Source of the DNA: Combretum micranthum
Lineage: Eukaryota > Streptophyta > Magnoliopsida > Myrtales > Combretaceae
Direction of reading: 5' to 3'
Assembly: GCA_024138025.1 (NCBI GenBank)
Contig: JAMXBD010000204.1
Coordinates: 806,001-870,000 of the forward strand
Length of the DNA stretch: 64,000 nucleotides
The notes under the pieces were generated by a model, which saw nothing but the letters and a program-made list of their open reading frames with translations, ran no database searches and was not told the origin of the DNA. Within the stretch, counting starts at the first letter, position 1. Each line of letters starts with the position of its first letter. Of the stretch, positions 23,632-36,094 are shown piece by piece. Position numbers and translations under genes: made by a program.

Positions 23632-24771
23632 TGAATTGAAGGTTTCAAATTGAATTTTGATAAGAAAATACATTATACAAGTATTAAAGTGTTATAGTTA
23701 AAATACACTTAATTAACAAAATATGTTTGTAATGTGATATGCTTCTGTTATGCATTATATATTTTGTGTTTATGTTTGCTTATGTATTTTGCAAGATGCT
23801 ACTCTATAGCTAGCTAGTGTCTTGGCATCCGAACACTTGCATGATTAGAACAACCAGTCATGTAAATGTAGCTAATGTTCAAATGCTAGCATGATCAAAA
23901 GGATTGGTCATGTAATTGTAACTAGCATCCGGATGCTAAGATGTAGCATCTGACATGATCTGAAGGCTTATGGCCATGTATAAATTGATTAAAGGCTGAA
24001 CGCTAGGGCATGGCATCCATATGGCAAACATGTTTTGTGCAAGCATGGTGCGAATGGTGCTCTGAACATGGTAGGACAATTGAGGTTTTCCAGATAGCGT
24101 TCGTACATTAACTAGTAGAAAACTAGCTTTTGGAGCATTTAATGTATAAGCAGGGAAAAAAAAAAGGAGATTTTGGCTAACATCTACAGCTCTTGAAGAG
24201 CCTATAAAGAAAGGTTCTTTGGTAGAAGTTAAAGAGTTAGATGAGCTATTAACTTGCATTTAATCATCTTGTATTTCTCTCTTGATTAAATTTGTATCTT
24301 ACACTTAAATTTGCTTCTTCTATAAGAGAGAGTAAGTAGTTTCATTATTTGTATTATTTGCTAATCTTTGCAAGGCACTACTCAAGAGTTTGTTAAGTGA
24401 TATTGCGAAAGTTGTGCCTAGAACGTGATATTGTATATTATGAGAAAGGCATAACTTCAGTGACTATTTGTGTGTGAATTTGTGTGGTATTGTGATGTAG
24501 CTCCTTTGAAGAAAATATTTTTGTGATCATTAAATTAATTTTTGAAGTCTTCCAGATGAGACATTAGTGTTTGTGGAGGCTAAGAGATGGTCTAAACTCT
24601 ACATAAAAATATAGGCTCAATTCTCTGTTGGTTCTCTTTATTAATTGCAATCTATTTTGTATTGCTCTTATCTAGTTTAAGTTATTAAATTGCATCATTT
24701 ATGAATTAGTTCGAAAAAAGAGGTAAAGATTTTGTGTAAAACTCAATCCCTTCCCCCCCGTTCCCCCAACA
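23632..24771 (+). mobile_element. Probable SIRE-like copia LTR
   Basis: The interval ends with 'aactcaatccc', a C-rich run and CCCCCAACA, as SIRE/Maximus-type LTRs do. It starts near a 'gtttcaaattgaattttgat' phrase like the opening of the solo LTR at 36729. Inside is an array of 'catccggatgc' motifs, common in LTRs of this type. No target-site duplication was found and the start is uncertain. Confidence 0.42.
23826..23956. repeat. Array of CATCCGGATG-like motifs
   Basis: Related motifs start at 23826 (catccgaaca), 23876 (tgttcaaatg), 23927 (catccggatg) and 23945 (gcatctgaca), and copies of 'gcatgat' and 'gtcatgtaa' fall between them. The first three are 50 and 51 bases apart. The best copy is self-complementary. 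Confidence 0.55.
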
Positions 24772-24852
24772 AAAGTTTTAGCTTAGTAGCATAATTGGCT
24801 TTTCACCAAAAAGAAATTATCTTATCAAACTCTAAGCCCTTTTCTTCTAACA

Positions 24853-25598
24853 TGTTGGGCTTTGGGTCCAACCCAAATAAACCCATAATAAATAATAAAG
24901 GAAACCCTAAGTATATTATATATATATATATTTAGAAGAAAGAAAAAGAAAAAAAATGAAGTCAATGAATGAGAAGAATTGCAGCTACAAAGGACATTGA
25001 CGTGAAAGCCTATTGTAACGTAATTAGACAATTGTGACTTCAGTTTGGACTTAAGAAGTTTCATCATATCATGGCTCACTATCACGGATTGATAGCAGGA
25101 GAAAGAGAGAACTGTCTTGAAAAGTGCATGGTGAAGGAGAATGGAATTAAAATCATTTCCAATATAATGATTTTGGATCCATAGTCAGATGGTCTACTGA
25201 ATCCTGATTATGATGAAATTTCTTCCATCAAATTCGTGGCGTAGAGTATTATAAGGTGATTGTTTCCATTTCTTGGTAGTATCTCAAAGTTGTCCAAATT
25301 GAATAGCATTTTCGCATTTTCACAAATTAAGTAGTTTTGTGATTTTATCAATATTCACCTTTATTATGAAGAATTAGTTATCCACTAATATAACTAGTGA
25401 AGAAAAATATTATAATCCCATTATTTGCTGATAATGGAAGATTTTGTGCACGATACCCATGGTTTTTCCTCAATTGGTGTTTTCTACGTCAAAATCTAGT
25501 GTCTTTATTAACTCTTTATCTTCAGTTTATTATATTGTTATCGCTATAGGCAAGAGAAAAAATTATTTTTTTCATTTTAGGACTAATTTTTCCTAACA
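24853..25598 (+). mobile_element. 5' LTR of the copia element
   Basis: It begins TGTTGGGCTTTGGGTCC and ends ttcctaaca, followed at 25601 by the primer-binding site. Nearly the whole sequence is found again in the 3' LTR (36095-36728 plus 38416-38525), with scattered substitutions and small gaps. Confidence 0.9.
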
Positions 25599-25600
25599 AG

Positions 25601-25612
25601 TGGTAGCAGAGC
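25601..25612 (+). other. Primer-binding site of the copia element
   Basis: TGGTAGCAGAGC lies two bases after the LTR end. It resembles the initiator Met tRNA site TGGTATCAGAGC with one change. Confidence 0.8.
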
Positions 25613-25650
25613 TAGCTTGAAAAAAAAAGTTGTTTTATTATGCCACAAGC

Positions 25651-25769
25651 ATGGCGGAATCATCAAGTAATATGATAAAATTAAATTTGTCAAGTTATTC
25701 AATTTATAAGTCAATGATGGAAGATATATTATATTGAAAAGATCTATATGTTCCTTTAGGTGGGGATAG
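25651..25769 (+). pseudogene. Copia gag, N-terminal piece
   Basis: ATG at 25651 opens a gag frame (MAESSSN, then MMEDIL) with one in-frame stop near 25736. It runs to the target site gatag at 25765-25769, where the large LTR is inserted. The frame resumes at 32278 after the second gatag copy, so the two pieces were once one gag gene. Confidence 0.8.
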
Positions 25770-27172
25770 TGCAAACCCCTAGATTTTTATACCAAATTTA
25801 AGCTCAAACCCTTAGGATTTAGATCCAGCAATCCCGTGCTCTTAAACCCTAGACAACGGAATTGATAAAATGATGGATGATAGTTCGTAATAATATAGGA
25901 AAGCTTAAAAATATCATATTCGCTATTTTCTAATATTTCGGATCCAAACAGATCAATTTTTGAAAACCGTGCCCTGGTACATCGGACGAAAAAAATATTC
26001 CAATAATACCATTAGATTTGTAATAATATAAGAAATCTAAAAATATTAGTTTCGTCATTTTTCGGTAACTAAAAATTACAGATATCACATTTATACGCGT
26101 ATTTTTTTTACTATAGATAAATTATTAGTCTTGTTTACTATACATTATACTTCTCTACTATTCATCTATCTCTACTTTTTCTTACTACCTATACACATAT
26201 TTCTTACTTTTTACTTTTTCCATACATCTCTAATCACATCATATCTTCCACATTACTTACTTTTCTTTACAAAATACAAATGAAATCATTTTCTCTCCCC
26301 CATTCCTAAGCAAACCGGTGCTACTCCCTCTCTCTTCATCTCTATTATTTTTCTTTTGCAATTTATTTTATTACATCTAATTACCTTCCATCTTCAACTA
26401 TAAATACCACATTTCCCTCCATTTCTTTCACACACTCATTTCACATAACAAAACTCCCTCAAAATTTCTCTACAAATCCTCTCAACACAACTCCTTCCTA
26501 CCAAAACTCTCTCCAACCAAATTTCTTCCAAAATCCTTTCCTACACATAAACCAATTACCACATAGCAATAACCACATAATCCTCCATTCATCATCTTCT
26601 TCCTACCACATAAACACACTCTTAGGTAAAACTTTCTACCATTTATTTTTCATGTCATGTAACTTAACATAACCATTGTGTTGTTTCTTAAAGCTCATGT
26701 GAGTTATGAAAGTAACAACATGTTCATGTTTTGTTCTTGCACATGCCAAGAATTCTGATTTTATTATTTTGTTATTATGATACTATGTTGTTAATATTGT
26801 TATTATGCTGTAACTTAACTTTGTATATATATTATTATCTATATGTATATCTATATATTTCTTAGAGCATAAATGCTCATTAACACTCTAATAAGCTTAT
26901 TATTATTGCCTTTTTCTTTTCTTTTTCTTTTTGGGACTAGTCCATTCTTAGTCCCGGGTTCTGTTGATAAAGTTAAAGCTCCAATACTTAACCGGGATAC
27001 CTAAGGTTCCCAATACTTGATCTTATTATCTTGCTTATTATTTTGCTTCTTATATCTTTCCTATATTTTCATCTTTTCATCCTACATGCTCATATACATG
27101 CATCATCATAATGATATTGTCTCAACAAAATATAAAGTAGAGTTTTCTTTAATAAAAGCAAATGAAACTAAA

Positions 27173-27844
27173 TGATACGAATCTAGGCACTCTTCGATTC
27201 GCTCCACATTCTACATGAGTAGATCTGGGTAAATTTGATTGTATAATCCTCAACCAATACTGCGAATCCTAGGAGTACCAATCCTAAGACCTAGCAATCA
27301 GTTGGAACCTTGACCCGTCACTTAAAATAAAGCACGAACCTTGGTGAAATTAAACAGACTCCACAATCAAGAGAGGATAAAATTTTGATTGATAAGTCTA
27401 ATTAAACAAAACGTAACGGATTTATCAATCCGATAAGTTCTACAAGTTCTCACAGGAACTCACAAGAGAAAACTCTATAAAAACTAATATCCAAGTCTAT
27501 TTGAGAAATAGCAAATGTGACATTTATAAAGACCTAGGAAACTCAAAAGATCTAAGAAATGACCTAGAAAGCTCAAAAGACTAAGAAACAAAAGGTTATT
27601 ACGACATAAAAGATAAGCTGGCAACCTAAATAACAAAGTTAGCGGCCATTAATTAAATAAATATACGAAATAAATGACATGCTCATAGACTGGCATAAAG
27701 GCTGGCAACCTACTCTTCAAAGCTGGCGGCAATGGCTTATAGGCTGGTGGCCTATAGTCCAACTATGCTCCTATCCGCCCATAATGCTTATGTTTTGCTC
27801 CTGCTCGTCCTAATTGACTCTTGTTCCTTCTCATTTTCACATCA
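27173..27844 (-). mobile_element. 3' LTR of the small gypsy element
   Basis: On the minus strand it starts TGATGTGAAAATG at 27844, just after the purine-rich tract ccaaaggaggga (27846-27857), and ends cgtatca at 27173. It is 672 bp, against 644 bp for its partner at 29167. Confidence 0.85.
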
Positions 27845-28189
27845 ATCCCTCCTTTGGAAGGATTCGTCCTCAAATATGCACGTCCATGAGTCTTTTATGG
27901 TCCTTGATGCTTCAAACGAAATCGATGCACTTGTTGCTTGGCTAATCTTGTTGTCTTTTCATCCTTGGAGTCCTGCAATAAAGAATTTTTCTTTCCAAAA
28001 ATAGACACAATATGATTATTAGTTACAACTTGCCTAATATGACACTCTTAACATTATTCACAAGTGTTTCACTCATATTTTTGCCTTGAGCACTTGTGTG
28101 TTTGCCTCTCATTCTAAAATCTCTCAATAACAAAAGCTGATCCTCATGTGCTTCACTTGGATTGATAGGTGTTAATTCAACATGCTGGT

Positions 28190-28994
28190 TGTTCAAATTA
28201 AAGGAATAGCAATTCTTGAAACCATCATATAAAACCTACCTATCAAATTGCCATGGACGGCCCAGTAGAATGTGACCAATATGCATTGGTGCTACATCAC
28301 AGAGGACTTTATCCTTGTAGCTGCCAATTAAAAACTCCAATAACACTTGTTTGTCACCTTTACTTCACCACATTCATTAAACCATTGGATTTTATAGGGA
28401 TTATGGTGCTTCAATGTAGGCAAATGCAGCTTTTTATCAACAAAGTACTAACAATATTAGAACTACTTCCATTGTCAATCAATAAGCTACAAACCTAATC
28501 ATGCACTAAACATCTTGTGTGGAAAATTTGTTCTCTCTACACTTCCATCTTTTCTTTCACCTACTCAACTGCTTCCTTCTTCCCAAATGCAATCAACTTT
28601 CCTTATGCAAGCTCTTCATTATTGACATCTACTAGTGGTGGTAGATCATCATTTAAACTTCACTTTTAATGTCAACATTATCTCTTACAACCATAATTCT
28701 CTTTTTTGGACATTCAGAAGCAATATGCTCTAGTTCCTAACACTTAAAACATTTATCACGTGCTTTTGAAGAAGATTTGTCAATTTTATCTTTCAAAAAA
28801 AAAAAATCAAACTCTTCAACCTTCACATCAAAATCAAAATCATAACCCTCCTTTTTAGCCATTCGCCTTCGAGAGGATTTAGGCTTAGATTTGGAATCTA
28901 AATTTTCCAATCTTCTACTCAAATGTTCCAATTGATATAACATATCCTTCATAAGAAATCTCATCTCACTGCCAAAAATCTTTACTACACTCAT
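28190..28994 (-). pseudogene. Gag zinc knuckle and retropepsin relic
   Basis: The frame at 28994-28737 is Lys/Asp-rich and ends in CFKC. After an in-frame TAG the remaining His and Cys of a CX2CX4HX4C nucleocapsid knuckle follow (to about 28700). Further along the minus strand, near 28490-28470, 'LIDNGSSSN' is the active-site region of an aspartic protease (D-N-G where D-T/S-G is usual). 'GHILLGRPWQFDR' (about 28278-28240) is its C-terminal landmark. The order gag knuckle then protease is that of Ty3/gypsy elements, and the form of the protease is common in plant chromoviruses. Several stops and shifts inactivate it. Confidence 0.75.
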
Positions 28995-29149
28995 TTTATC
29001 ATATCTCCCAAATCCAACAATTCACAACAACAATCAAATCACAAAAACCCTAATTCTCCAATAACGCCTATAAGAACCAGACAATTCAAATGGGATAAAT
29101 AAAATTCAGAGATCTTACCAACAAATCGTGTCAAATAACTCCACAACCT

Positions 29150-29164
29150 GTTGCTTTGATACTA
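29150..29164 (-). other. Primer-binding site of the small gypsy element
   Basis: The minus strand reads agtatcaaagcaac next to the LTR end, close to the Met-tRNA type TGGTATCAAAGC with a TGG to TAG change. It fixes the minus orientation of the element. Confidence 0.65.
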
Positions 29165-29166
29165 AC

Positions 29167-29810
29167 TTATACAAATCTAGCCACGCTTCGATTCGTTCCA
29201 CGTTCGACACAAGTAGATATGGGTAAATTTGATTGGATAATCCTCAACCAACGCTGCGAATCCTAGGAATATCGATCCCAAGACCCAACAATCAATTGGA
29301 ACCTTAACCCGTCTCTTAAAATAAAGCACGAACCTTGGTGAAATTAAATACGCCATAATCAAAAGAGGATAAAATTTTGATTGATAAGTCTAATTAAATA
29401 AGAACGCCATGGATTTTATCAATCCGATAAGTTCTACAGTTCTCACAGGAACTCACAAGAGAAAATTCTCATAAAAACTATATCCAAGTCTATTTGAGAA
29501 ATGGCAAATATGACTATTTATAAAGACCTAGGAAACTCAAAAGACCTAAGAAACAAAAGGTTATTACGACATAAAAGATAAGTTAGCGGCCTAAAAAATA
29601 AAGTTGGCGGCCATTAATTAAAATAAATATACGAAATAAATGACATGCTCCTAGACCGGTATAAAGGCCGGCAACCTACTCTTCAAAGCCGACAGTAATG
29701 GCTTATAGGCTGGCGGCCCATAGTCCAACTTTGCTCCTATTCGCCCATAACGCTTCTGTTTTGCTCCTATTCATCCTAATTGACTCTTGTTCCTTCTCAT
29801 TTCCACATCA
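29167..29810 (-). mobile_element. 5' LTR of the small gypsy element
   Basis: It starts TGATGTGGAAATG at 29810 on the minus strand and ends ttgtataa at 29167, where the final CA is lost by mutation. It matches 27173-27844 over its whole length, with many substitutions. Confidence 0.85.
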
Positions 29811-30722
29811 CTGAACTCTTTTAATATATACATCTTGATCATTAAATCAAAATTTTTGCTATCAAACGCATAGAAAAATTATATAACAACTACTTTTCCA
29901 ACTCATCAAAATTTTTCTTAAATAGCTATAAAGATGATTATTATCAAAGAAATGAACCAACAAAATAAACATTTCCTTTTTATAATAAGCCACATAAAGT
30001 TTATTAAAACATAGCATAAATAATTCCTTGATAAAAAAATTTTTCATAAAAAGCTTACTTGTAGGATTTTTACCAACTCCATAATAAAAACCAATAACAA
30101 GGCTAGTTTTCAAAGTTAAGATAAAATCAACCCACTAATTTATAAACCCACTTAGAAAAATAAAGGTTGCCAAGTTTTTTTTAATGATACACCTGTTTTC
30201 CAAGAAATAAAAAGAATATAAACATAATAAGTTCCAAAAATAATAGATATTATCAACAACTTAAGAAAATATTGAAACATAATTTCCTTCCAAGTAAAAT
30301 TGGTAAAAGACTTAAAAGACCAAGTTTTAGAAATAAAATTTATTTTTAAAGAAATTAGGAAATGAAAATATAATAAGAAAAAAACTTGTTTATCAAAACC
30401 ATTTTTAAAAGGAAAATATATACAACTCAAATTATTAATGTTATCAGCTACCTAATAACAATTTTGGAAGTTCATTTTATCACTAGAAATGAATTTTGTA
30501 GACGATCAAAGTTAAGAAAAATTAAATTATTTTTTTAAAGGAAATTGAAAAACAAAATAAGAATATACTCATTTATAACAACCCAAGAGTTTATAAAGTT
30601 CTTTTAAAACACTTAGAGAAGAAATTGTTAAAATTGAAGTTTCAACATCATAAGACAATTTGTTTTAAGAAAAAAAATTATCATTGAGACAACACCATTA
30701 AATTTTGCATATAATATGAGTC

Positions 30723-30753
<31 letters not shown>

Positions 30754-32277
30754 TCAAAGGATTTTTTAACCATATAAATATCTATATTTTTGCTAAAGGA
30801 TTTTTGGAATCAAGAAAAGTTTGAAAATTGTGTTTTACGGGCTGGGATTTTTGTGGTAATTCTGTACCGACCTTTTTCGTGACCCAAGAGACTTTTTATG
30901 ACAAATTTAACCTTAAAAATAGATAGATCTTTTTGAGTAGGTAGAAAATGGTATATGATATGCGAAATTCCGTGTTAAAATGAGCCAGTTATAGCCATTT
31001 TAAGTTGGAATTTCACTCTATACGATTTTTGACAAACTTAATGATATAGAATTAGCAAGTTTAAGTAGAATTTCCAATAAATACTCATTTTGGATATTTC
31101 TTTTTTATAGGTGACGTGGAGACCGAGTTTCCATATCCAGAGGATTACTTTGACTAGAAGTTTCTGTGCAAATGGTCGAGTGAGTTTATTTCTTACCTTT
31201 TTGCACTTATGTTTTTGCTTGTAAAATTAGTGGCATTAGAATTAAGAAAAGATAAAATGGGAAATGCATGTGCTTTACTTATATGATTGAAATTATATTT
31301 ACGTATATTGAGGCAGGAATTGTTCACAATGATTATTTGATCTAGTATAGGAATGATTGTCTAAAAATTATATGATCACTCATAAAATATTTAATCATGA
31401 CATGAATATTTAATTAAATTAATTTATGCATATCATTGAGTGAGTTCATTGCATTTATTACTACACCCTTGGTGGGACAAAGGCATAGTAAGGAGGTTCG
31501 TAGAGCCCGTAAGTTTTATAAAACGGCGAGAAATCATTCGAATTAAATTTCGATGAATAAAACACTAGGATAAAAATATGATTTATAGCTGGATAGTAGC
31601 TCGAGCAATACTAGAAAGAAAATTATATTTATAAAAATCGATCTATTCGATCTGGAATCCTTAACCCTGAATAAAGGGGTAAATCCATTCAAACATATGA
31701 TTCCTAGAAAATCGTATGTATTGTTGCTCACATGCTTGTGCATTTCATATGGTTGTTTAAATAAATTTTTTTGATTAATTGTTGTTGGGCGTTTAATTGT
31801 GGAAATAAGTCTCACTAAGCACGTAGTTTATACCCTCTTAAATATCTCTTGCAGTATTTATATCTTTGGTTGGAGCCCATGGGATACTTCACTTAAGTAA
31901 TGCCTTTTTAGAGCCAAAAGCTTTTAGTTAGAATTCAAGAATTAGAAGTAGAAATAGATTTCCTAGTAGAAATTCAAAGGTGTAAACGGACTTCAATAGA
32001 ATTAGATGTTTGATAAGGGAATGCCCCTTAAAGCTTGTAAGACTCCTTGTATATCTTTTAAGAACCTTGATTTTATTGTTATGATTTATTCTCTTAATTG
32101 TTATGATGTACAATTGCTTAAACGGCTTGATCCAAAGTTTGGTCCACTACGATCGTGAAAGTACGCCTTATACCCGATATCGAGACTTTTGGGATAACTA
32201 AGGATGTCATGCTTAAGTCTTAATATTGAGTGTGGTGGCCGTCACATTTAGAGTACCCTTTAGGGCATGACAGATAG

Positions 32278-35200
32278 TGTGAAGCCATATGATAAATCTG
32301 ATGAAGATTGGGAAATCATGCATAGAAAAACTATTAGTTGTATCTGACAATGGGTTGAGCATAGTGTATATCATCATGTTGCTCAGGAAACCAGAGCCAA
32401 TGCTCTGTGGAAGAAATTGGAGTCCATGTATGAACGACAAATCGCATTGAATAAAACCTCATTGATTAGAAGAGTGGTGAATTTCAAGTATAAAGATGGA
32501 TCCAATGCGACTGAGCACTTAAATGATTTTCAGGGTCTTGTGAATCAGTTATCTACCATGAAGCTTATGCTTAATGATGAGATACAGCACTTTTATTATT
32601 GAGTTCACTGCCTGACAGCTAAGAGACACTTGTGGCACCCATTAATAATTTTGCTTCTGAAGGAAAGCTCACTATTACAATAGTGAAAGATAGCTTGATG
32701 AATGAAGAAGCTAGAAGAAAAGAACTTGGTACATGTTTTGAGACTTGGGCACTTGTTACTGATAAGCAAGAAAGACGTGGTAGAAGCAGGAATAGAGGCT
32801 CATCTAATAAATCCGATAGATCTGATAAATCCATGGGAAGATCTAAATCAAAAAGAAAAAATATTAAATTCTATTACTGTGACAAGCCAGAACATCTGAA
32901 GAGAGAATGTAGAATTTGGAAGAGAGAGCAAGGTAAAGGTAAAGGTAATGGAAAAGGTGAAGATACGACTGCTACAGCAGCAGATGGTGAGATTGTTGTT
33001 GCCTGGGATAAGGACTATGTTAGCCTTACATATCATGACAGTGACTGGTTATCGATTCCAGTCCCTCCTTTTATGTGACATCACATGGTAAATTCTTCTC
33101 AACCTATACTGCCTGTGATTATGGCAATGTTAGGATGGGAAACGATGGGACATCTAAACTTGTTGGCATTGGAAATATTGTTTTAAAGACTAACATTGGT
33201 TGCAGGCTCATTCTCAGATATGTCAAACACATTCCAGATATCCACCTAAACCTTATATATGCAGGGAAACTTGATGATGAAGATTATAATAGTCACTTTG
33301 GAGAAGGTAAATGAAAGCTCACAAATGGTTCTCTCATAGTGGCAAAAGGGAAGAAGAGTTATAACCTTTACTAAATGTCTGTAAAACTAAGTAAAGGAGA
33401 TGTGAATTTGATTGATAACACTTCAATGAAGCTTTAGCATAAGCAGCTTGGTCACATGAGTGAAAAAGGGCTTCAAATACTTATCAAGAAACAACTTCTA
33501 CCTTATGTAAAAGGTACTCTTCTGAAGACCTGCACTGATTGTCTTATTGGTAAACGACATAGAGTTATATTTCATATAAATCCACCTGCTAGGAAATCTC
33601 ATATACTAGATTTAATCCATATAGATGTGTGTTACTTGAAAGACATGTTAATAGGCGATGCTCTTTATTTTGTGACATTTATTAATGAAAACTCTAGAAA
33701 GTTATAGACTTTTGCTTTGAGATCCAAAGATTAAGTGTTGGATGTGTTTAAGCAATTTCACACTAGAGTTGAAAGAGAACGAGAAGATAGCTAAATGTGT
33801 CCTAGCAGATAACGGTAGTGAATATAGAAGCCCTTTTGAAGAATATTGTAGAGTACATGGGATTAAACTGGAGAAGACAGTTCCAAAGACCCTACAACAG
33901 AACAGCATAGCAGAGAGAATGAATTGCACTATCATAGAGCGTGTGAAGTGTATGTTATCTCATGCCAAGTTACGTAAATCATATTAGGATGAAGCAATGA
34001 GAACAGTTGTCGACTTGATTAATCTATCTCCCTCTTATGCTCTGGATGGAGATATTGCAAAGAGAGTCTAGACAAGTAAAGATATTTCTTATGAGCACTT
34101 ACGAGTGTTTAGTTACAGGACTTTTGTGCATATTCCTAAAGATGAAAGAGCGAAGCTTGATACAAACTCAAAGCAGTGTATTTTTCTAGGTTATGGACAC
34201 GAGGAATATGGGTACAGGTTATCGGATCTAGTAGAAAAGAAAATTGTGAGGAGCAGAGATGTGGTCTTTCTTGAAGACCAACCATTGAAGACATTAAGAA
34301 GCCAAAGAAGTCAAAACCCTCAAGTGAGATCACTACCAATGTAGATCTAGTGTTTTTCATAGAGCTTTCTTGCCCCTCACTTTAAGATTCTAATAATGAT
34401 GGGGGAGATGTGGAAAACTTACTTGAACAGCCCCAAGAGCCTCATCAGCAGATTGAGTTGAGGAGATCTTCAAGAAAGTGAAGTCCATCAGTTAGATATA
34501 ATCAAGATGAGTATGTGATGTTGACAGACAAGAGAGAGCCAGAATGTTATCAATAAGTCATGTTTCATGAGCAGAAAAAAAAATGAATAGGTTAAAGCCA
34601 TGCAAGAAGACATGAAATCCTTATGTGAGAATCATATATATGATTTGGTTGAACTACCAAAGTGCAAGCAACCTCTAATGAATAAATGGGTATATAGATT
34701 GAAGACTGAAGAGAACAGCTCACAACGAAGGTACAAGGCAAGATTGGTTGTGAAGGGGTTCAATCAGAAGAAAAATGTTGCCTTTGATGAGATTTTCTCA
34801 CCAGTAGTAAAGATGTGTTCCATTCGAGTTACACTCAGTATTGCTGTAGATTGAGCAATTAGATGTGAAGACGACATACCTTTATGGTAACTTAGAGGAA
34901 GAAATTTACATGGAGCAGCCTGAGGGGCATAAGGTCAAGGGGCATGAGCATCTTGTTTGAAAGTTGAAATAAAACTTGTATAGGTTGAAATAGGCTCCAA
35001 GGTAATGGTATAAGAAGTTTGACTCCCTCATGATTGATCAGGGTTGTACCGTGACTACATCAGATCATTGTGTCTTTATAAAGAAATCTGGTAATGGTAA
35101 GTTCATCATTCTCTTATTATATGTTGATTGTTGGCCATGATGCCAAGCAGATTCAAGATCTGAAAATTGTACCGAGCAAGTCTTTTGCTGTGAAAGACTT

Positions 35201-36062
35201 AAGACCAGTGGGCCAAATTCTTGGTATAAAAATTGTTTGTGATAGGAATAGCTAAAAATTGTGGTTAACACAATAGAGATACTAAGAGAGGGTATTAGAG
35301 AGATTCAACATGAGCAATGCAAAACATGTATATTCTCCACTTACAGGTTACTTTAAACTCAATTCTCAGTAGTGTCATAAGAGTTAAGCAGACAAAGAAG
35401 ACCTGAAAAAGATTCCTTATGCTTCTGCAATTGGCAGTCTAATGTATATTATGGTGTGCATTAAATCAGATATTACCCATTCTATTGGTGTGGTTAGTCA
35501 TTATCTCTCGAATCTACGTAAAGAGCATTGGACTATAGTTAAATGGATTCTCAACTATCTCAGAGGCACTTCCAAATTATGTTTGCAATTTAGTGGTAGT
35601 AAACCTATATTGGAAGGGTTTACAAATGTTGATATGGCCGGAGATCTTGATTCTAGGAAGTCCACTTCAGGTTATCTAATTGCATATGCAGGGGGAGCGA
35701 TGTCTTAGCAATCCAAATTGCAAAAGTGTGTTGCACTAGCTACCACTTAAGCAAAACATATTACTGTGACTGAAGTCTGCAAGTAAGTCTTGTGGATGAA
35801 GAAATTTTTAAAAAAGTTGAGTCAAGGGCAAGAGGACTTGAGGTTGTTTTATGATAACCAGAGTGTTATACATCTCAGTAAGAATCCAACTTTCCATTCA
35901 AGATCCAAACAAATTGATGTTAGGTATCATAGGATTCGAGATATATTGGAATCAAAGCTTTTGAAGCTAGAGAAGATTTACACTGATGACAATGGTTCAG
36001 ACATGATGATAAAGCTCTACCCAAGGATAAACTCATTTGTTCCAGATAGATACTCAGTGTAA
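32278..36062 (+). pseudogene. Copia gag-pol polyprotein, main part, broken
   Basis: Domains follow in Ty1/copia order. Gag runs to about 32930 and includes the knuckle remnant 'YYCDKPEHLKREC' (near 32870). The protease at 33054 has D-S-S where D-S-G is usual, and a shift lies there. A GAG-pre-integrase/HHCC region (33440-33560, 'LGHMSEKG', 'CTDCLIGK') is followed by the integrase core, with an Asp near 33624, 'DNGSEY' at 33808-33825 and 'AERMN' near 33910. RT starts near 34590 with 'NKWVYRLK' and 'YKARLVVKGF'. At 35120-35128 the catalytic YVDD has become YVD-Cys with a break. RNase H runs from 35600, with 'DSRKSTSGY' and 'YDNQS'. More than ten stops and several shifts make it inactive. It resembles Tnt1-94-type polyproteins. 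Confidence 0.88.
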
Positions 36063-36094
36063 TAGAACCCCCCATATGCGTTGAAGGGAAAGTT

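Larger units (their letters stand above)
27173..29810 (-). mobile_element. Small gag-protease gypsy element nested in the solo LTR
   Basis: Two direct repeats (27173-27844 and 29167-29810) read on the minus strand as LTRs starting TGATGTG and ending GTATCA or a mutated form. Flanks are ctaaa (27168-27172) and ctgaa (29811-29815), a target duplication with one mismatch. The 1.3 kb between the LTRs holds a primer-binding site, a gag tail with a zinc knuckle and a protease, but no RT, RNase H or integrase. It is therefore a deletion derivative or a non-autonomous family that would rely on enzymes of a relative. Confidence 0.85.
25770..32272 (+). mobile_element. Large gypsy-type solo LTR nested in the copia gag
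   Basis: It begins TGCAAACCCCTAG at 25770 and ends gggcatgaca at 32272, flanked by perfect five-base copies gatag (25765-25769 and 32273-32277). The beginning is a diverged copy of the LTR starts at 5593 (minus) and 56908; the end matches those at 756 and 60549. Without the element at 27173-29810 it is 3.86 kb. There is no primer-binding site or coding part of its own, so this is a solo LTR left by recombination between the two LTRs of a full element. Confidence 0.85.
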
